A stretch of 32,984 nt of DNA from Clostridia bacterium (GCA_900767195.1 CAAFYG010000060.1:1-32984), one strand, 5' to 3'. Counted from the stretch's first letter, positions 16,290 through 26,193 are shown. Numbers and translations: made by a program. The notes: generated by a model not told the origin, from the sequence alone.

Positions 16290-19200
16290 TTGAAAGAGGA
16301 AAACGGCAACGCGGAAAAAAACACGGAAGAAAAAACCGCCGGCAAAAAGAAAAACAACGAAAACGCGCTGGTTACAAAAGAAAGTATCGGCGCCGTGGGC
16401 GCATTGTTTTCCGCGCTCGCGTTTTTAATTCTCGTCACACGCTCGCTGATTTTCGGCGATGTGGGTATGGCGGTAAATTCGTTCTTACTCGGATTTCTCG
16501 GGTATGGAGCGTATTTTTTCGTGCCTTTGATTTTTCTGCTTTCCGCGGCGGCGTTTATCGGCAAAAATTTCTTTAAAAATAAGCCCGCAGCGGTGTTCGC
16601 CATAATTTCTCTCTACCTTATTCTTCTTATTGTTCACGGCTCGGTTACGGCTTCATGGCCTCGCGAAAATTATTTTTCCGCATGTTTCACGGCGGCGGAG
16701 GGCGGCGTGAAAACTTGTTCTCCCGCAGGCTGGCTCGGCGGACTTATCGTCGGCGCGCTTTTTGCCTCGGCGGGAAAGACGGGTACGTTTGTGATGCTTT
16801 CGCTTGCGCTTGTCTGCTTTTTCGCGCTTACGGCGAAAGCGGTATCCGGGCGTTCTTTGATCGGCGCGGCAATCTCGAAAATCAAATCGAATAAATCGGG
16901 CAAACACGCGGCGCAGAACGCGCAGAATCTGCAAAATCCGCAAGCGCAGCTGCAAAACGGGCAAAATTACGGAAACACGCCCGCGATGCCTTACGGCGCG
17001 CCGTATGAAGCGGCGGCCGGCAATGCTGCGCCGAATTTCCGCGCGGCTTCGCCCGAAGCTTACGATCGCGGACAAGCTTACCCTCAATCTTTTGCTCCGA
17101 ACGGCCCGGAATATGGCGGCTATTCTCGGATCAACGGCTACGAAACGCCGGATACGACGGGCGGCGCGGATTATCGCGGCGCAAACTATCCCGTATACGA
17201 AAAGCGTAACGAGTACGGTTTCCCTACGGATAATTTTCGTCAGCGCCCGGGCGTAACTTTATCGAAAAACATATCCGATCGTTCGCAGGAATTCGGCGGC
17301 GCATACCGCGAAGCTTCTTATGGCGGCACGGCGGGACAGAACGCGATGGGGCAGACGGGAAACGTGCCGAAAGCTCCCGATTCGTTCTCGCCGTTCGGCA
17401 ATTCATACTACGGCAACAATACGCCAAATACAGAAAACTTCGAGAATGGAAACGCCTCGGCGCAGCCGCAAAACGGGAAGGATCTCATTTACGGCGCCGA
17501 TCCCGTGGAAAGTTTCAGAAACAATCTTATTTTTGATCCGGATTCCAAATTTAACCGCAGAAAATCCGCCGCAAACGAACCGATCGCATCGGCTACGAAT
17601 TTCACGGATTTCGGCGGTACTTCCGCCTCTTCGCGTCCGGGCGGAGCAAGGCAGCCCGCTTCCTCGGCAAACGTCGGCTTCGGCAGATCATACACAGATT
17701 CTTATGCTGATTCCGTAAACGGCTACTCTGCGCCAAGTCGCATGGTTTCCGGCGACGGCGAAGTAAGAAACGCCGATTTTCGCGGCGGCGCAGCGAGCGC
17801 CGACAAACCGAACACCGGCTTTGCCGGCACGCCTTATGCGAGAGAATCTTCCGATTTTTCCGCTCGCGATACGGGAAATAACGCCTCTCCAAACGGCTTA
17901 CAGCCTGATCGTGCCGTGCAGACCCCGATCGATGCGATCGCCGACGAAGATAGTGTTTCCCATAACGATTTTTCAAATAATTTCGATAAAAACGGCAGAG
18001 AAGATTCTTCCTACGGCAATCTTTCTCTCGGCAGCCGCGACCGGCTCGCCGACGATTTATCGCGCGGCAGAGCCGACGACGATTTCACTACTATTTTCGA
18101 CGACGAACCCGAAGATAGCGAAAGATCTATGCGTGAAAACTCCGATCGCAATACTTCGAGCTTTTCTTCGTTTTCCTCGCGCGGCGAATCCTTACGCGAT
18201 ATCGGCGAAGATCCCGACGAATCGTCCCGAGGCGGAAGTTTCCGCAATCCGGAGTCCGGCGAGATGAATGCGGGCAGAAATGCAGACGCAAGCGATATAA
18301 GAAACGGCGATTTCGGGGACGATTCGAGAAATTTCGGCATTTCCGACAGGGGGAGCGACAATTTCGGCAGAGATAATTTACGCGGGGGCGATATAAGCGG
18401 GAAAAATTCTTTTGCGACTCCCGAATCCCGGGGCGAAAGAGAAATTTCCCGTCCCGCGCCCGTGCCTGTTCCGCCGCCTGCGCCGAAGCCCCGCGTCATT
18501 CGTCCGTACAGGTGCGCGCCGCTCGATTATTTCGATTGCACGGAAACGCGCCCCGATCAGAACGCGGCGGAAATCGACGAAAACAAAGCCACAATTCTCG
18601 ATACTTTGGAAGCCTTCAAAGTGCCGGACGCGTCCATCGCTTCGGTTACGTGCGGACCTACGGTTACGCGTTATAACGTAGCCGTGCCACGCAATATATC
18701 GCCGAAAAAGGTGGTTGCGCTCGATCAGCCGATCGCAATGAATCTGCACGCGAAAAACGGCGTAAATATCGCGCCGAATTTCGAAGACGGCACAATCAGT
18801 GTGGAAGTGCCGAACAAAAAGCGACAGACGGTAACTCTCGGCAGCATGCTCGTGGCGGACGAATATATCAATTCCAAACCCAACGCGCTTATATTCGCGA
18901 TGGGCAAAACGGTGGACAACGTAAAAACATACGGCGACATCAGAAAAATGACGCACGTGCTTGTGGCGGGTACGTCCGGCTCGGGCAAAACGGCATTTTT
19001 GCACTCGATTATCATTTCGCTGATTATGAAATACTCGCCCGCCGATCTTCGTCTGATCCTTATCGATCCGAAAAAGACGGAATTCGTGGTGTACGAAGGT
19101 TTGCCTCATCTCGTGATCAACGAAGTGCTTTCCGATACGAATAAGGTAATTCAAAGCTTGAATTGGGCGATCGGCGAAATGGAAAGAAGGTACGATCTTT

Positions 19201-19970
19201 TCAATAAAAAGAGCCGTGCCGGTACTTACGTAATCAATATCGACGAGTACAACGCCAACCTTGCGGAAGGCGAAGAGAAACTTCCGAAAATCGTGATTAT
19301 TGCCGACGAGGTGGCGGCGATGATGCAAGACGCGAAGAAAGATATGGAAGATCGCATCCAGAACCTTACGCAAAAATCCCGCGCTACGGGTATTCACGTA
19401 ATTCTCGCTACGCAGCGCCCGTCTACCGACGTAATCACGGGCGTTATCAAGAGTAATTTGAAATCGCGTATCGCGCTTTCGGTGGCGCAGGAAATCGATT
19501 CGCGCGTTATTCTCGATGAATCGGGCGCGCAGAATCTGCTCGGGCAAGGCGATTTATTGTATTCCACGGAAGGCACGAAAACGCCCATTCGTATGCAAGC
19601 GCCGTTCATTTCTTCCGAAAAAGCGCAGGAAGTGATCAGATATATCAAAGAGAACAACGATTGCAATTTCAATGAAGAGGCGGCTGCGTATATCGATAAG
19701 CCGAAAGGGCAGAGCGGCGGTTTCGGCGGCGAGGCTCAGGAAGACGACGAGGTAGACTACGTGTACGTAGAAGCCCTTCGAAACGTGATTTTGAGCGGCA
19801 GCGCTTCGATTTCGCTGGTGCAGCGCAAATGCTCCGTCGGCTACAATAAGGCGGGGAAAATCATCGAATGGATGGAAGATCAGGGCTATATTTCCGCATT
19901 CGACGGCGCAAAAGCACGTAAGGTGCTGATCACGCCCGAGCAATTCGAAGAAAAGTACGGACCGCTTTAA
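16290..19970 (+). CDS. ftsK: FtsK/SpoIIIE DNA translocase with very long linker
   Basis: Hexameric ATP-driven DNA pump that clears chromosome from the closing septum. TTG at 16290 lies 6 bases after GGAGGT (16278-16283), giving 1226 residues. Order: four membrane helices (about 30-190); a low-complexity linker rich in N, S, G, D and R from about 200 to 730; the alpha domain (GPTVTRYNVAV); the ATPase with Walker A GTSGSGKT (894-901) and Walker B IVIIADEVAAMM; then QKSRATGIHVILATQRPSTDVITG; and a C-terminal gamma winged helix (VQRKCSVGYNKAGKIIEWME) that reads polar KOPS/SRS sequences. SpoIIIE/FtsK of Bacilli is about 800 residues, so the linker explains the excess. It heads the ftsK-rimO-pgsA-cinA-recA-nadE run. 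Confidence 0.96.
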   Translation: MKEENGNAEKNTEEKTAGKKKNNENALVTKESIGAVGALFSALAFLILVTRSLIFGDVGMAVNSFLLGFLGYGAYFFVPLIFLLSAAAFIGKNFFKNKPAAVFAIISLYLILLIVHGSVTASWPRENYFSACFTAAEGGVKTCSPAGWLGGLIVGALFASAGKTGTFVMLSLALVCFFALTAKAVSGRSLIGAAISKIKSNKSGKHAAQNAQNLQNPQAQLQNGQNYGNTPAMPYGAPYEAAAGNAAPNFRAASPEAYDRGQAYPQSFAPNGPEYGGYSRINGYETPDTTGGADYRGANYPVYEKRNEYGFPTDNFRQRPGVTLSKNISDRSQEFGGAYREASYGGTAGQNAMGQTGNVPKAPDSFSPFGNSYYGNNTPNTENFENGNASAQPQNGKDLIYGADPVESFRNNLIFDPDSKFNRRKSAANEPIASATNFTDFGGTSASSRPGGARQPASSANVGFGRSYTDSYADSVNGYSAPSRMVSGDGEVRNADFRGGAASADKPNTGFAGTPYARESSDFSARDTGNNASPNGLQPDRAVQTPIDAIADEDSVSHNDFSNNFDKNGREDSSYGNLSLGSRDRLADDLSRGRADDDFTTIFDDEPEDSERSMRENSDRNTSSFSSFSSRGESLRDIGEDPDESSRGGSFRNPESGEMNAGRNADASDIRNGDFGDDSRNFGISDRGSDNFGRDNLRGGDISGKNSFATPESRGEREISRPAPVPVPPPAPKPRVIRPYRCAPLDYFDCTETRPDQNAAEIDENKATILDTLEAFKVPDASIASVTCGPTVTRYNVAVPRNISPKKVVALDQPIAMNLHAKNGVNIAPNFEDGTISVEVPNKKRQTVTLGSMLVADEYINSKPNALIFAMGKTVDNVKTYGDIRKMTHVLVAGTSGSGKTAFLHSIIISLIMKYSPADLRLILIDPKKTEFVVYEGLPHLVINEVLSDTNKVIQSLNWAIGEMERRYDLFNKKSRAGTYVINIDEYNANLAEGEEKLPKIVIIADEVAAMMQDAKKDMEDRIQNLTQKSRATGIHVILATQRPSTDVITGVIKSNLKSRIALSVAQEIDSRVILDESGAQNLLGQGDLLYSTEGTKTPIRMQAPFISSEKAQEVIRYIKENNDCNFNEEAAAYIDKPKGQSGGFGGEAQEDDEVDYVYVEALRNVILSGSASISLVQRKCSVGYNKAGKIIEWMEDQGYISAFDGAKARKVLITPEQFEEKYGPL

Positions 19971-20030
19971 TCCGCCTGAATCGGCTGAAATCACTTCAAT
20001 GAAACGGGCAAAGCAAAAGAGGAAGGATCG

Positions 20031-21362
20031 GTGAAAGAACAGAAAAAATTCGGCGTAATATCGCTCGGTTGCGATAAAAACCGCGTAGACAGCGAAAAAT
20101 GTATCGCCGTGCTGCAAAGCGCGGGGTATAAGCTGACAAACGATGTGCGGGAAGCGCAGATCGCAGTGATCAACACCTGTGCGTTTTTGCAGTCTGCGCG
20201 CGAAGAATCGGTGGAAACCGTGATAGAAACGGCGGGTTATAAAAGCGAAAATTTGGAAAAAATCGTAGTAACGGGTTGTCTGCCGCAAAAATACGCGGCG
20301 GAAGTTTTCCCCGCACTCACCGAAGGAGACGTTTTTCTCGGCATTAACGACTACGATCTTCTTCCTTCCGCACTCGAAACGGCGTACGAAACGGGCGAAA
20401 GAGTGAATCTCGTGGGCAAGGGTGCGGATACGTTCCGTTTTGCCCGCACGCTCACCACCGCGCCGTATCTCGCGTATTTAAAAATCGCCGACGGCTGTTA
20501 CAATCACTGCACCTATTGCTTAATTCCGAAAATTCGCGGCAAATACCGCTCGTATCCGATGGAGAAATTGCTTGAAGAGGCGAAAGAACTCGGCGAAGTG
20601 AAGGAACTTGTGCTTGTGGCGCAGGATACCACGCGTTACGGCGAAGATCTGTACGGCGAAAACCGCTTTCCGCAGCTGATCCGCGCGCTTTCGAATCTTG
20701 AAAATATCGGCTCGATTCGTCTTTTGTATTGTTATCCGGACGCGTTTTCCGATGCGCTGATCGAAGAGATAAAAACGAACGAAAAAGTGATTAAGTACGC
20801 GGATATACCGCTGCAACATTCCGAAAACCGTATTCTGAAACTCATGAACCGGCGCGGCACGCGCGAAGAGTATCTCGCGCTCATAAGAAAGCTGAAAAAA
20901 GAGATCCCCGGCATCGCGCTCCGCTCTACGTTTATTGCGGGTTTCCCTTCGGAAACGGAAGAAGAGTACGAAGCGATGAAAGCGTTTTTGAAGGAAGCGG
21001 AACTTTTCAATTGCGGCTTTTTCGCGTATTCGCGCGAACCGGATACCGCCGCCGCGAAAATGGCCGGGCAGGTGCATTATCAAACGAAAGAACGGCGCGT
21101 GCGCGGCTTATACGAAACGCAGCGGCAGGTTTCGCAAAAACTTTTGTCCGCGTTCGTCGGTAAGAAAATTCGCGTACTTTGCGAAGGAATCGACTACGAT
21201 AAGCAGAAGTTTTCGGGCAGAGCATACTTTTCCGCTCCGGAAATCGACGGCAAAGTGTATTTCAACGCTCCCGAAGCGGAAGAGGGCAAAGAGTACGAAG
21301 TAACAATCGAAAAAGCGGTTGCGCCCGATTTATTCGCCGCAACGGAAAATTATCACGCTTGA
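20031..21362 (+). CDS. rimO: Ribosomal protein S12 methylthiotransferase RimO
   Basis: Radical SAM enzyme that methylthiolates an aspartate of ribosomal protein S12. It has 443 residues from GTG at 20031, after AGAGGAAGGATCG. The N-terminal UPF0004 domain has SLGCDKNRVDSE with C14, C50 and C83 as cluster ligands. The radical SAM motif CYNHCTYC supplies C156, C160 and C163. A TRAM-type domain ends the protein. GCDKNRVDSE and the KIADGCYNHCTYCLIP context favour RimO over MiaB. It lies 60 bases after ftsK. Confidence 0.95.
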   Translation: MKEQKKFGVISLGCDKNRVDSEKCIAVLQSAGYKLTNDVREAQIAVINTCAFLQSAREESVETVIETAGYKSENLEKIVVTGCLPQKYAAEVFPALTEGDVFLGINDYDLLPSALETAYETGERVNLVGKGADTFRFARTLTTAPYLAYLKIADGCYNHCTYCLIPKIRGKYRSYPMEKLLEEAKELGEVKELVLVAQDTTRYGEDLYGENRFPQLIRALSNLENIGSIRLLYCYPDAFSDALIEEIKTNEKVIKYADIPLQHSENRILKLMNRRGTREEYLALIRKLKKEIPGIALRSTFIAGFPSETEEEYEAMKAFLKEAELFNCGFFAYSREPDTAAAKMAGQVHYQTKERRVRGLYETQRQVSQKLLSAFVGKKIRVLCEGIDYDKQKFSGRAYFSAPEIDGKVYFNAPEAEEGKEYEVTIEKAVAPDLFAATENYHA

Positions 21363-21396
21363 AAATAATCAAGCGAAAATCGAAGGAGTAGACTGA

Positions 21397-21984
21397 ATGA
21401 ATTTACCCAATAAATTATCGGTATTGCGGATTTGTTTAATTCCGGTATTCGTGCTGTTTTTCTTTTTAACGGAACTGCCGTACAACTACGTGTACGCCGC
21501 CGTCGTATTTGCGATCGCCGCCGTTACGGACTTTTTAGACGGCAGAATCGCGAGACAACGCGGTTTAGTCACAAATCTCGGCAAATTTCTCGATCCTATC
21601 GCCGATAAGGTGCTTGTATCTACGGCATTTGTGTTAATGCTCACGAAAGAAGAAATTTTCGGCTTATTCGGCGGCGGATTTTACGTTGCGGGCGCGATTT
21701 GCGTTTGTCTGATTCTCGCGCGAGAGCTGATTATCAGCGCGTTTCGCCAGATCGCCGCGGCAAACGGCGTGGTGCTTGCGGCGGATATGCTCGGCAAACT
21801 CAAAACCAACGCGCAGGATTATTGCATTGCGGTATTGATCGCATCGGCGGCGTTTTCGGGTACGGTGCAGAAAGTATTGTGTATTATCGGGCTTGTGCTT
21901 TTTGCGGCGGCTGCGGTGCTTACCGTGCTTTCGGGCGTATCGTATATCGTGAAAAACCCGGACGTTTTAAAAACGGAAAAATAA
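21397..21984 (+). CDS. pgsA: CDP-diacylglycerol-glycerol-3-phosphate phosphatidyltransferase PgsA
   Basis: Membrane enzyme that makes phosphatidylglycerol phosphate, the precursor of phosphatidylglycerol. It has 195 residues with about five membrane helices and begins with the typical MNLPNKLSVLRI. The CDP-alcohol phosphotransferase motif is complete: DFLDGRIAR, eight residues, then GKFLDPIADK, supplying the four metal-binding aspartates. Start ATG at 21397 follows GAAGGAG. It keeps the Firmicute order rimO-pgsA-cinA-recA. Confidence 0.96.
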   Translation: MNLPNKLSVLRICLIPVFVLFFFLTELPYNYVYAAVVFAIAAVTDFLDGRIARQRGLVTNLGKFLDPIADKVLVSTAFVLMLTKEEIFGLFGGGFYVAGAICVCLILARELIISAFRQIAAANGVVLAADMLGKLKTNAQDYCIAVLIASAAFSGTVQKVLCIIGLVLFAAAAVLTVLSGVSYIVKNPDVLKTEK

Positions 21985-22011
21985 ACGAAACAACAAGAGG
22001 AAGAAAAGCGA

Positions 22012-23088
22012 ATGCAGACGGCGGCGATTATCGTGCAGAATATCCCGTTCGGCGGCGAAGAAATTTTCGGCGAAACAGAAATCGCGTGCAAAATTTCCGA
22101 GCTGCGCTTTTTACCGTACGCAAAAAACGTTTCCGCCGTGATTTTATCGTATGCCGCGGAAGATAACGCCGTGCTTGTGTTTGCGGAAGAGGCGGCTTTA
22201 CCCGCGCTTTCGAAAAGCCTTGCCGAAGAAGCGGACGACTTTCTGCAATGCTTTGAAGACGGCTCGGGCGTGTTTACAAAAGGCAATGCCGATATATATC
22301 TTTCGCCGCTACAGGCGGAAAAACGGCGTGTTTTTCTGAAAAACGTCTGTCTGCCAAGATTGAAACGTCGCGGCGCTATCCCCGAAAAAATCGTTCTTCG
22401 CGGCATGAGCTGCGATAAAAAACTCTTGGAAAAATGTATCGCGCAATGTGAAAAAGCGGCGGAAAACGCAGGTAAAAAACTTGAATTTTTTGTTTCGGAA
22501 CGCTACGACGATACTCGTATCGAAATCGATTATCCGGCCGACGCGCCAAAACTGCTTATGGACGAGGTAACGCGAATTTTCGTAGGCGCATTTCCCGAAG
22601 AACTGTATTCTATGGACGATACGCCGCTTGAAAAACGTCTTTACGAGCTTTTAAAGGTACGCGGAAAAAAAATCAGCGTGGCGGAATCGTTCACGGGCGG
22701 GGGGATAGGCAGTCGTATCGTATCCGTACCGGGCGCAAGCGAAGTGTATTTCGAGGGATTGAATACGTATAGCGGCAATGCGAAAATCAAGCGGCTCGGC
22801 GTTTCGCCGTTCACGTTAAACACGGTGGGCGCGGTGTCCGATCAGACGGCTTACGAAATGTGCGCGGGGCTTTTATCTTCGGGAGATTGCGATGCGGCAA
22901 TCGCCACCACCGGTCTGGCAGGGCCGAAAAGCGACGAAAGCGGCTTACCGGTAGGGCTTTGTTTTCTTGCTGCGGGAGCGGAAGGAAAAATATATATCGC
23001 ACGTCATATTTTCACGGGCGATCGCACCGAAATCACTCAAAAGGCAATCAATCACGCGCTTTTTTGGGCATACAAGCATTTGAAATAA
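22012..23088 (+). CDS. cinA: CinA-family protein with intact C-terminal amidohydrolase and reduced N-terminus
   Basis: A 358-residue CinA-like protein. The C-terminal domain (about 205-355) is a clear NMN amidohydrolase (PncC) domain: SVAESFTGGGIGSRI, VPGASEVYFEGLNTYS, VGAVSDQTAYEM, TTGLAGPKSDESGLPVG. The middle (about 115-200) resembles the alpha/beta KH-like domain of CinA. The first 110 residues do not show the usual molybdopterin-binding-like domain with its GTELL motif, and the whole is about 50 residues shorter than common CinA. PncC activity would recycle NMN, the by-product of NAD-dependent DNA ligase. Position before recA is the classical one. GAGGAAGAAAAGCG precedes the start. Confidence 0.88.
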   Translation: MQTAAIIVQNIPFGGEEIFGETEIACKISELRFLPYAKNVSAVILSYAAEDNAVLVFAEEAALPALSKSLAEEADDFLQCFEDGSGVFTKGNADIYLSPLQAEKRRVFLKNVCLPRLKRRGAIPEKIVLRGMSCDKKLLEKCIAQCEKAAENAGKKLEFFVSERYDDTRIEIDYPADAPKLLMDEVTRIFVGAFPEELYSMDDTPLEKRLYELLKVRGKKISVAESFTGGGIGSRIVSVPGASEVYFEGLNTYSGNAKIKRLGVSPFTLNTVGAVSDQTAYEMCAGLLSSGDCDAAIATTGLAGPKSDESGLPVGLCFLAAGAEGKIYIARHIFTGDRTEITQKAINHALFWAYKHLK

Positions 23089-23164
23089 CGATAAAACTTC
23101 GCTCACCCGTAAAAAAGCGGGCGCGAAAATAACTCATAAAAAACCAAACAGGAGAAACACATAA

Positions 23165-24202
23165 ATGGCAATCGAAAAAAATTCCGAAAAAATGAAAGCT
23201 CTCGACGCCGTTCTGATGCAGATCGAAAAGCAGTACGGCAAAGGCTCGATCATGCGCCTCGGCGACGAAGCGGGCAATGCGGAAATCGACGTGATCCCTT
23301 CGGGCTGCTTAACGCTCGATCTCGCGCTCGGCATCGGCGGGTTTCCCCGCGGCAGAATTATCGAAATCTACGGTCCGGAATCTTCGGGCAAAACCACGGT
23401 TGCGCTGCATGCCATCGCTGAAACGCAGAAACTCGGCGGCGTGGCGGCTTTTATCGACGCGGAACACGCGCTCGATCCCGTGTACGCGAAGCACCTGGGG
23501 GTAGATCTTGAAAATCTCTACGTATCGCAGCCGGATACAGGCGAACAGGCGCTCGACATCTGCGACGCGCTCGTGCGTTCGTCTGCCGTGGATATGATCG
23601 TTATCGACTCTGTTGCCGCGCTCACGCCGAAAGCGGAAATCGAAGGCGACATGGGCGATTCGCACGTAGGTTTGCAGGCGAGATTGATGTCGCAGGCGCT
23701 CAGAAAGCTCACGGCAATCGTGAATAAATCGCACACGTGCGTGATTTTCATCAACCAACTGCGCGAAAAAGTGGGCGTAATGTTCGGCAACCCCGAAGTC
23801 ACTCCGGGCGGCAAAGCGCTGAAATTTTACGCGAGTATCCGTATCGACGTACGCAAAATGGATACCTTGAAAGATGCGGAAGGCGCAATGGGCAATCGCA
23901 CGAAAGCGAAAATCGTGAAAAATAAGCTTGCCCCTCCGTTCAAACAGGCGGAATTCGATATCGTATTCGGCGAAGGTATTTCGCAGGAAGGATGTATCAT
24001 GGATATGGGCATTCAATTCGATATCATCGGCAAGAGCGGCGCATGGTTTTCTTACAACGGCGAAAAAGTGGCGAACGGCAGAGAGAAAATGCGCCAATTT
24101 TTAAAAGACAACCCCGAAATTTCGAAGGAAATTCAGCAGAAGATCCGCGCGGCTGCAAAGGGCGCGCCGGACGTAGTGGAAGGCGGAGCCGAGGAAGAAT
24201 GA
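23165..24202 (+). CDS. recA: Recombinase RecA
   Basis: DNA strand-exchange recombinase and SOS co-protease. It has 345 residues. Walker A is GPESSGKTT (70-78), with VIDSVAALTPKAEIEG and DSHVGLQARLMSQALRKLT, the L1/L2 loop regions, and FINQLREKVGVMFGNPEVTPGG; the tail is short and acidic. AACAGGAGAAAC precedes the start ATG. In the 76-base gap after cinA I saw no clear LexA box of the GAAC-N4-GTTC type, only a small CCCG/CGGG hairpin. Its stop overlaps the nadE start (ATGA). Confidence 0.98.
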   Translation: MAIEKNSEKMKALDAVLMQIEKQYGKGSIMRLGDEAGNAEIDVIPSGCLTLDLALGIGGFPRGRIIEIYGPESSGKTTVALHAIAETQKLGGVAAFIDAEHALDPVYAKHLGVDLENLYVSQPDTGEQALDICDALVRSSAVDMIVIDSVAALTPKAEIEGDMGDSHVGLQARLMSQALRKLTAIVNKSHTCVIFINQLREKVGVMFGNPEVTPGGKALKFYASIRIDVRKMDTLKDAEGAMGNRTKAKIVKNKLAPPFKQAEFDIVFGEGISQEGCIMDMGIQFDIIGKSGAWFSYNGEKVANGREKMRQFLKDNPEISKEIQQKIRAAAKGAPDVVEGGAEEE

Positions 24203-26136
24203 AACACGGATTTGTACGCGCGGCGGCGGCTTCCCCGAAGCTGAAAGTAGCCGACGTAAAATTTAACGCGCAGGAAATTTTAAAAGAATTGAAGCGTCTC
24301 GCGGGCGAAAAAGCTGAAATCGCGGTATTTCCCGAACTTTCGCTTAGCGGCTACACCTGCGGCGATTTGTTTTTCGACGGCGCGCTTTTAAGCGCGGCGC
24401 GTTCGGCGGCGTTTTACCTTGCGGAAGAAGCGAATAAATTTGCGCCGAACCTTCTCTTTTTCGTGGGGTTGCCCGTGGAAAAAGGCGGAAAACTTTACAA
24501 CTGCGCCGCGGCGATTTGCGGCGGCAAGATTCTCGCGCTCATTCCTAAATCCGCGCTCCCGAATTATAACGAATTTTACGAAAAACGCTATTTTACCGAA
24601 GCAGACGATACCGTAGATCAGAATTTCTTGTTCGGCAACGATCAAAACGCCTGTGCGATTCCGTTCGGCAGAAACGTTCTCGTAGAAGATCCAGCCGGCG
24701 GCGTTTTTGTAGCGTGCGAAATCTGCGAAGATCTCTGGGTTTCCGCGCCGCCCTCGCAAAAACACGCCGTCGCAGGCGCGCAAATTATCGTAAATTTGTC
24801 CGCTTCCGATGAAACGGTGGGCAAGGCGGATTATCGCCGTACGCTCGTCAAATCGATTTCCGGGCGCAATATTTGTGCTTACGTGTACGCCGATGCGGGG
24901 CAGGGCGAATCCGTCACCGATTGCGTGTACGCGGGGCATTGCCTGATCGCGGAAAACGGCGAAATTTTAAACGAAAGCTCGTTATTCTCGGAAGAGGGCG
25001 CAATCGCGGAAATCGACGTCGATTTTCTTAAAAACGAACGCAGAAAAATCACCACGTTTGTTTCCGCCGCGCAGCAAAGCGAAAATTATACGCGCGTGCA
25101 GGCGAAATTCGTCGGCGAAAGCGATATAAAAACACGAAAAATCGAGCGGCTGCCGTTCGTCCCCGAAGGCGCGGGCGCAGAGGAAAGAAAAGAACTGATT
25201 TTATCTCTACAATCACATGCCTTGGCGCGCAGATTGCAGCATGTAGGCGCGAAATGCGCGGTGATCGGCGTATCGGGCGGCTTAGATTCCACGCTTGCGC
25301 TTCTCGTGGCGGCGCGCGCGGCGGATCTTTGCAAAATGCCCCGTTCGGGCGTTGTCGCGGTATCTATGCCGGGTTTCGGCACCAGCGGAAAAACGTTCGA
25401 TAATTCTCTTGCGCTTTCAAAAAGCGTAGGCGCAAGCACGCACACGATTTCCATCAACGATCTCGTCACGCAGCATTTCAAGGATATTTCGCACGATCCC
25501 GCGGTGAAAAACGTCACTTACGAGAACGCGCAGGCGCGCGCACGCACGTATATTTTAATGAACTTAGCCAACGAACTTGGCGGCATCGTGGTAGGTACGG
25601 GCGATTTAAGCGAACTCGCGCTCGGGTGGTGTACGTATAACGGCGATCACATGTCGATGTACGGCGTAAATGCGGGTGTGCCGAAAACGCTTGTGAAGCA
25701 TCTTGCAAAATACGAAGCGGATCGCCTCGGCGGCGAAGCGAAGAAAGCAATCGAAAGCGTTCTCTCCACGGAAATTTCACCCGAGCTTCTTCCGCCCGAT
25801 CAAAACGGGAATATTGCGCAGAAAACCGAAGACATCGTAGGCCCTTACGAACTGCACGATTTTTTCCTGTATCACGCGCTTCGGCGCGGCGATTCGCCGA
25901 AAAAAACGTACTATCTCGCAAAGTACGCGTTCGGAAGGAAATACGATTCAAACACGCTGAAAAAGTGGTTGAAAAACTTTTATAAACGGTTTTTCGCGCA
26001 GCAATTCAAGCGTTCATGCATGCCGGACGGCGTAAAAATCGGCTCGGTTACGCTTTCGCCGCGCGCGGATTTCCGTATGCCTTCCGATGCTTCCGCTGCG
26101 CTTTGGCTGGAAGAAGCGGAAGAAATAGGCGAATAA
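24199..26136 (+). CDS. nadE: Glutamine-dependent NAD+ synthetase NadE
   Basis: Makes NAD+ from nicotinic acid adenine dinucleotide, with ammonia channelled from glutamine. From ATG at 24199 it has 645 residues, normal for the two-domain type. The N-terminal nitrilase-type glutaminase has the Glu-Lys-Cys triad: E46 in VFPELSLSGYTC, K117 in LIPKSALPNY and C176 in CEICEDLW. The C-terminal synthetase has the PP-loop GVSGGLDSTLAL, then VGTGDLSELALGW and YNGDHMSMYGVN. The frame is open 207 bases upstream inside recA, but that part is an out-of-frame shadow. GAGGAAGA lies inside the recA end, so translation is coupled to recA. NAD enzymes are not the usual recA neighbours. Confidence 0.96.
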   Translation: MKHGFVRAAAASPKLKVADVKFNAQEILKELKRLAGEKAEIAVFPELSLSGYTCGDLFFDGALLSAARSAAFYLAEEANKFAPNLLFFVGLPVEKGGKLYNCAAAICGGKILALIPKSALPNYNEFYEKRYFTEADDTVDQNFLFGNDQNACAIPFGRNVLVEDPAGGVFVACEICEDLWVSAPPSQKHAVAGAQIIVNLSASDETVGKADYRRTLVKSISGRNICAYVYADAGQGESVTDCVYAGHCLIAENGEILNESSLFSEEGAIAEIDVDFLKNERRKITTFVSAAQQSENYTRVQAKFVGESDIKTRKIERLPFVPEGAGAEERKELILSLQSHALARRLQHVGAKCAVIGVSGGLDSTLALLVAARAADLCKMPRSGVVAVSMPGFGTSGKTFDNSLALSKSVGASTHTISINDLVTQHFKDISHDPAVKNVTYENAQARARTYILMNLANELGGIVVGTGDLSELALGWCTYNGDHMSMYGVNAGVPKTLVKHLAKYEADRLGGEAKKAIESVLSTEISPELLPPDQNGNIAQKTEDIVGPYELHDFFLYHALRRGDSPKKTYYLAKYAFGRKYDSNTLKKWLKNFYKRFFAQQFKRSCMPDGVKIGSVTLSPRADFRMPSDASAALWLEEAEEIGE

Positions 26137-26193
26137 ATTTTCATAAAAACGCTAAAAAAGCACAAAAGCCATCGAAAAAACGAGGTCAAAGTA

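Noticed and set aside
18378..19547. 389-codon minus-strand ORF
   Set aside because: Shadow of the FtsK motor region; composition is H/R/F-rich and there is no family signature.
23992..24198. 69-codon N-terminal extension of nadE
   Set aside because: It lies wholly within recA in another frame; the ATG at 24199 matches the family start.
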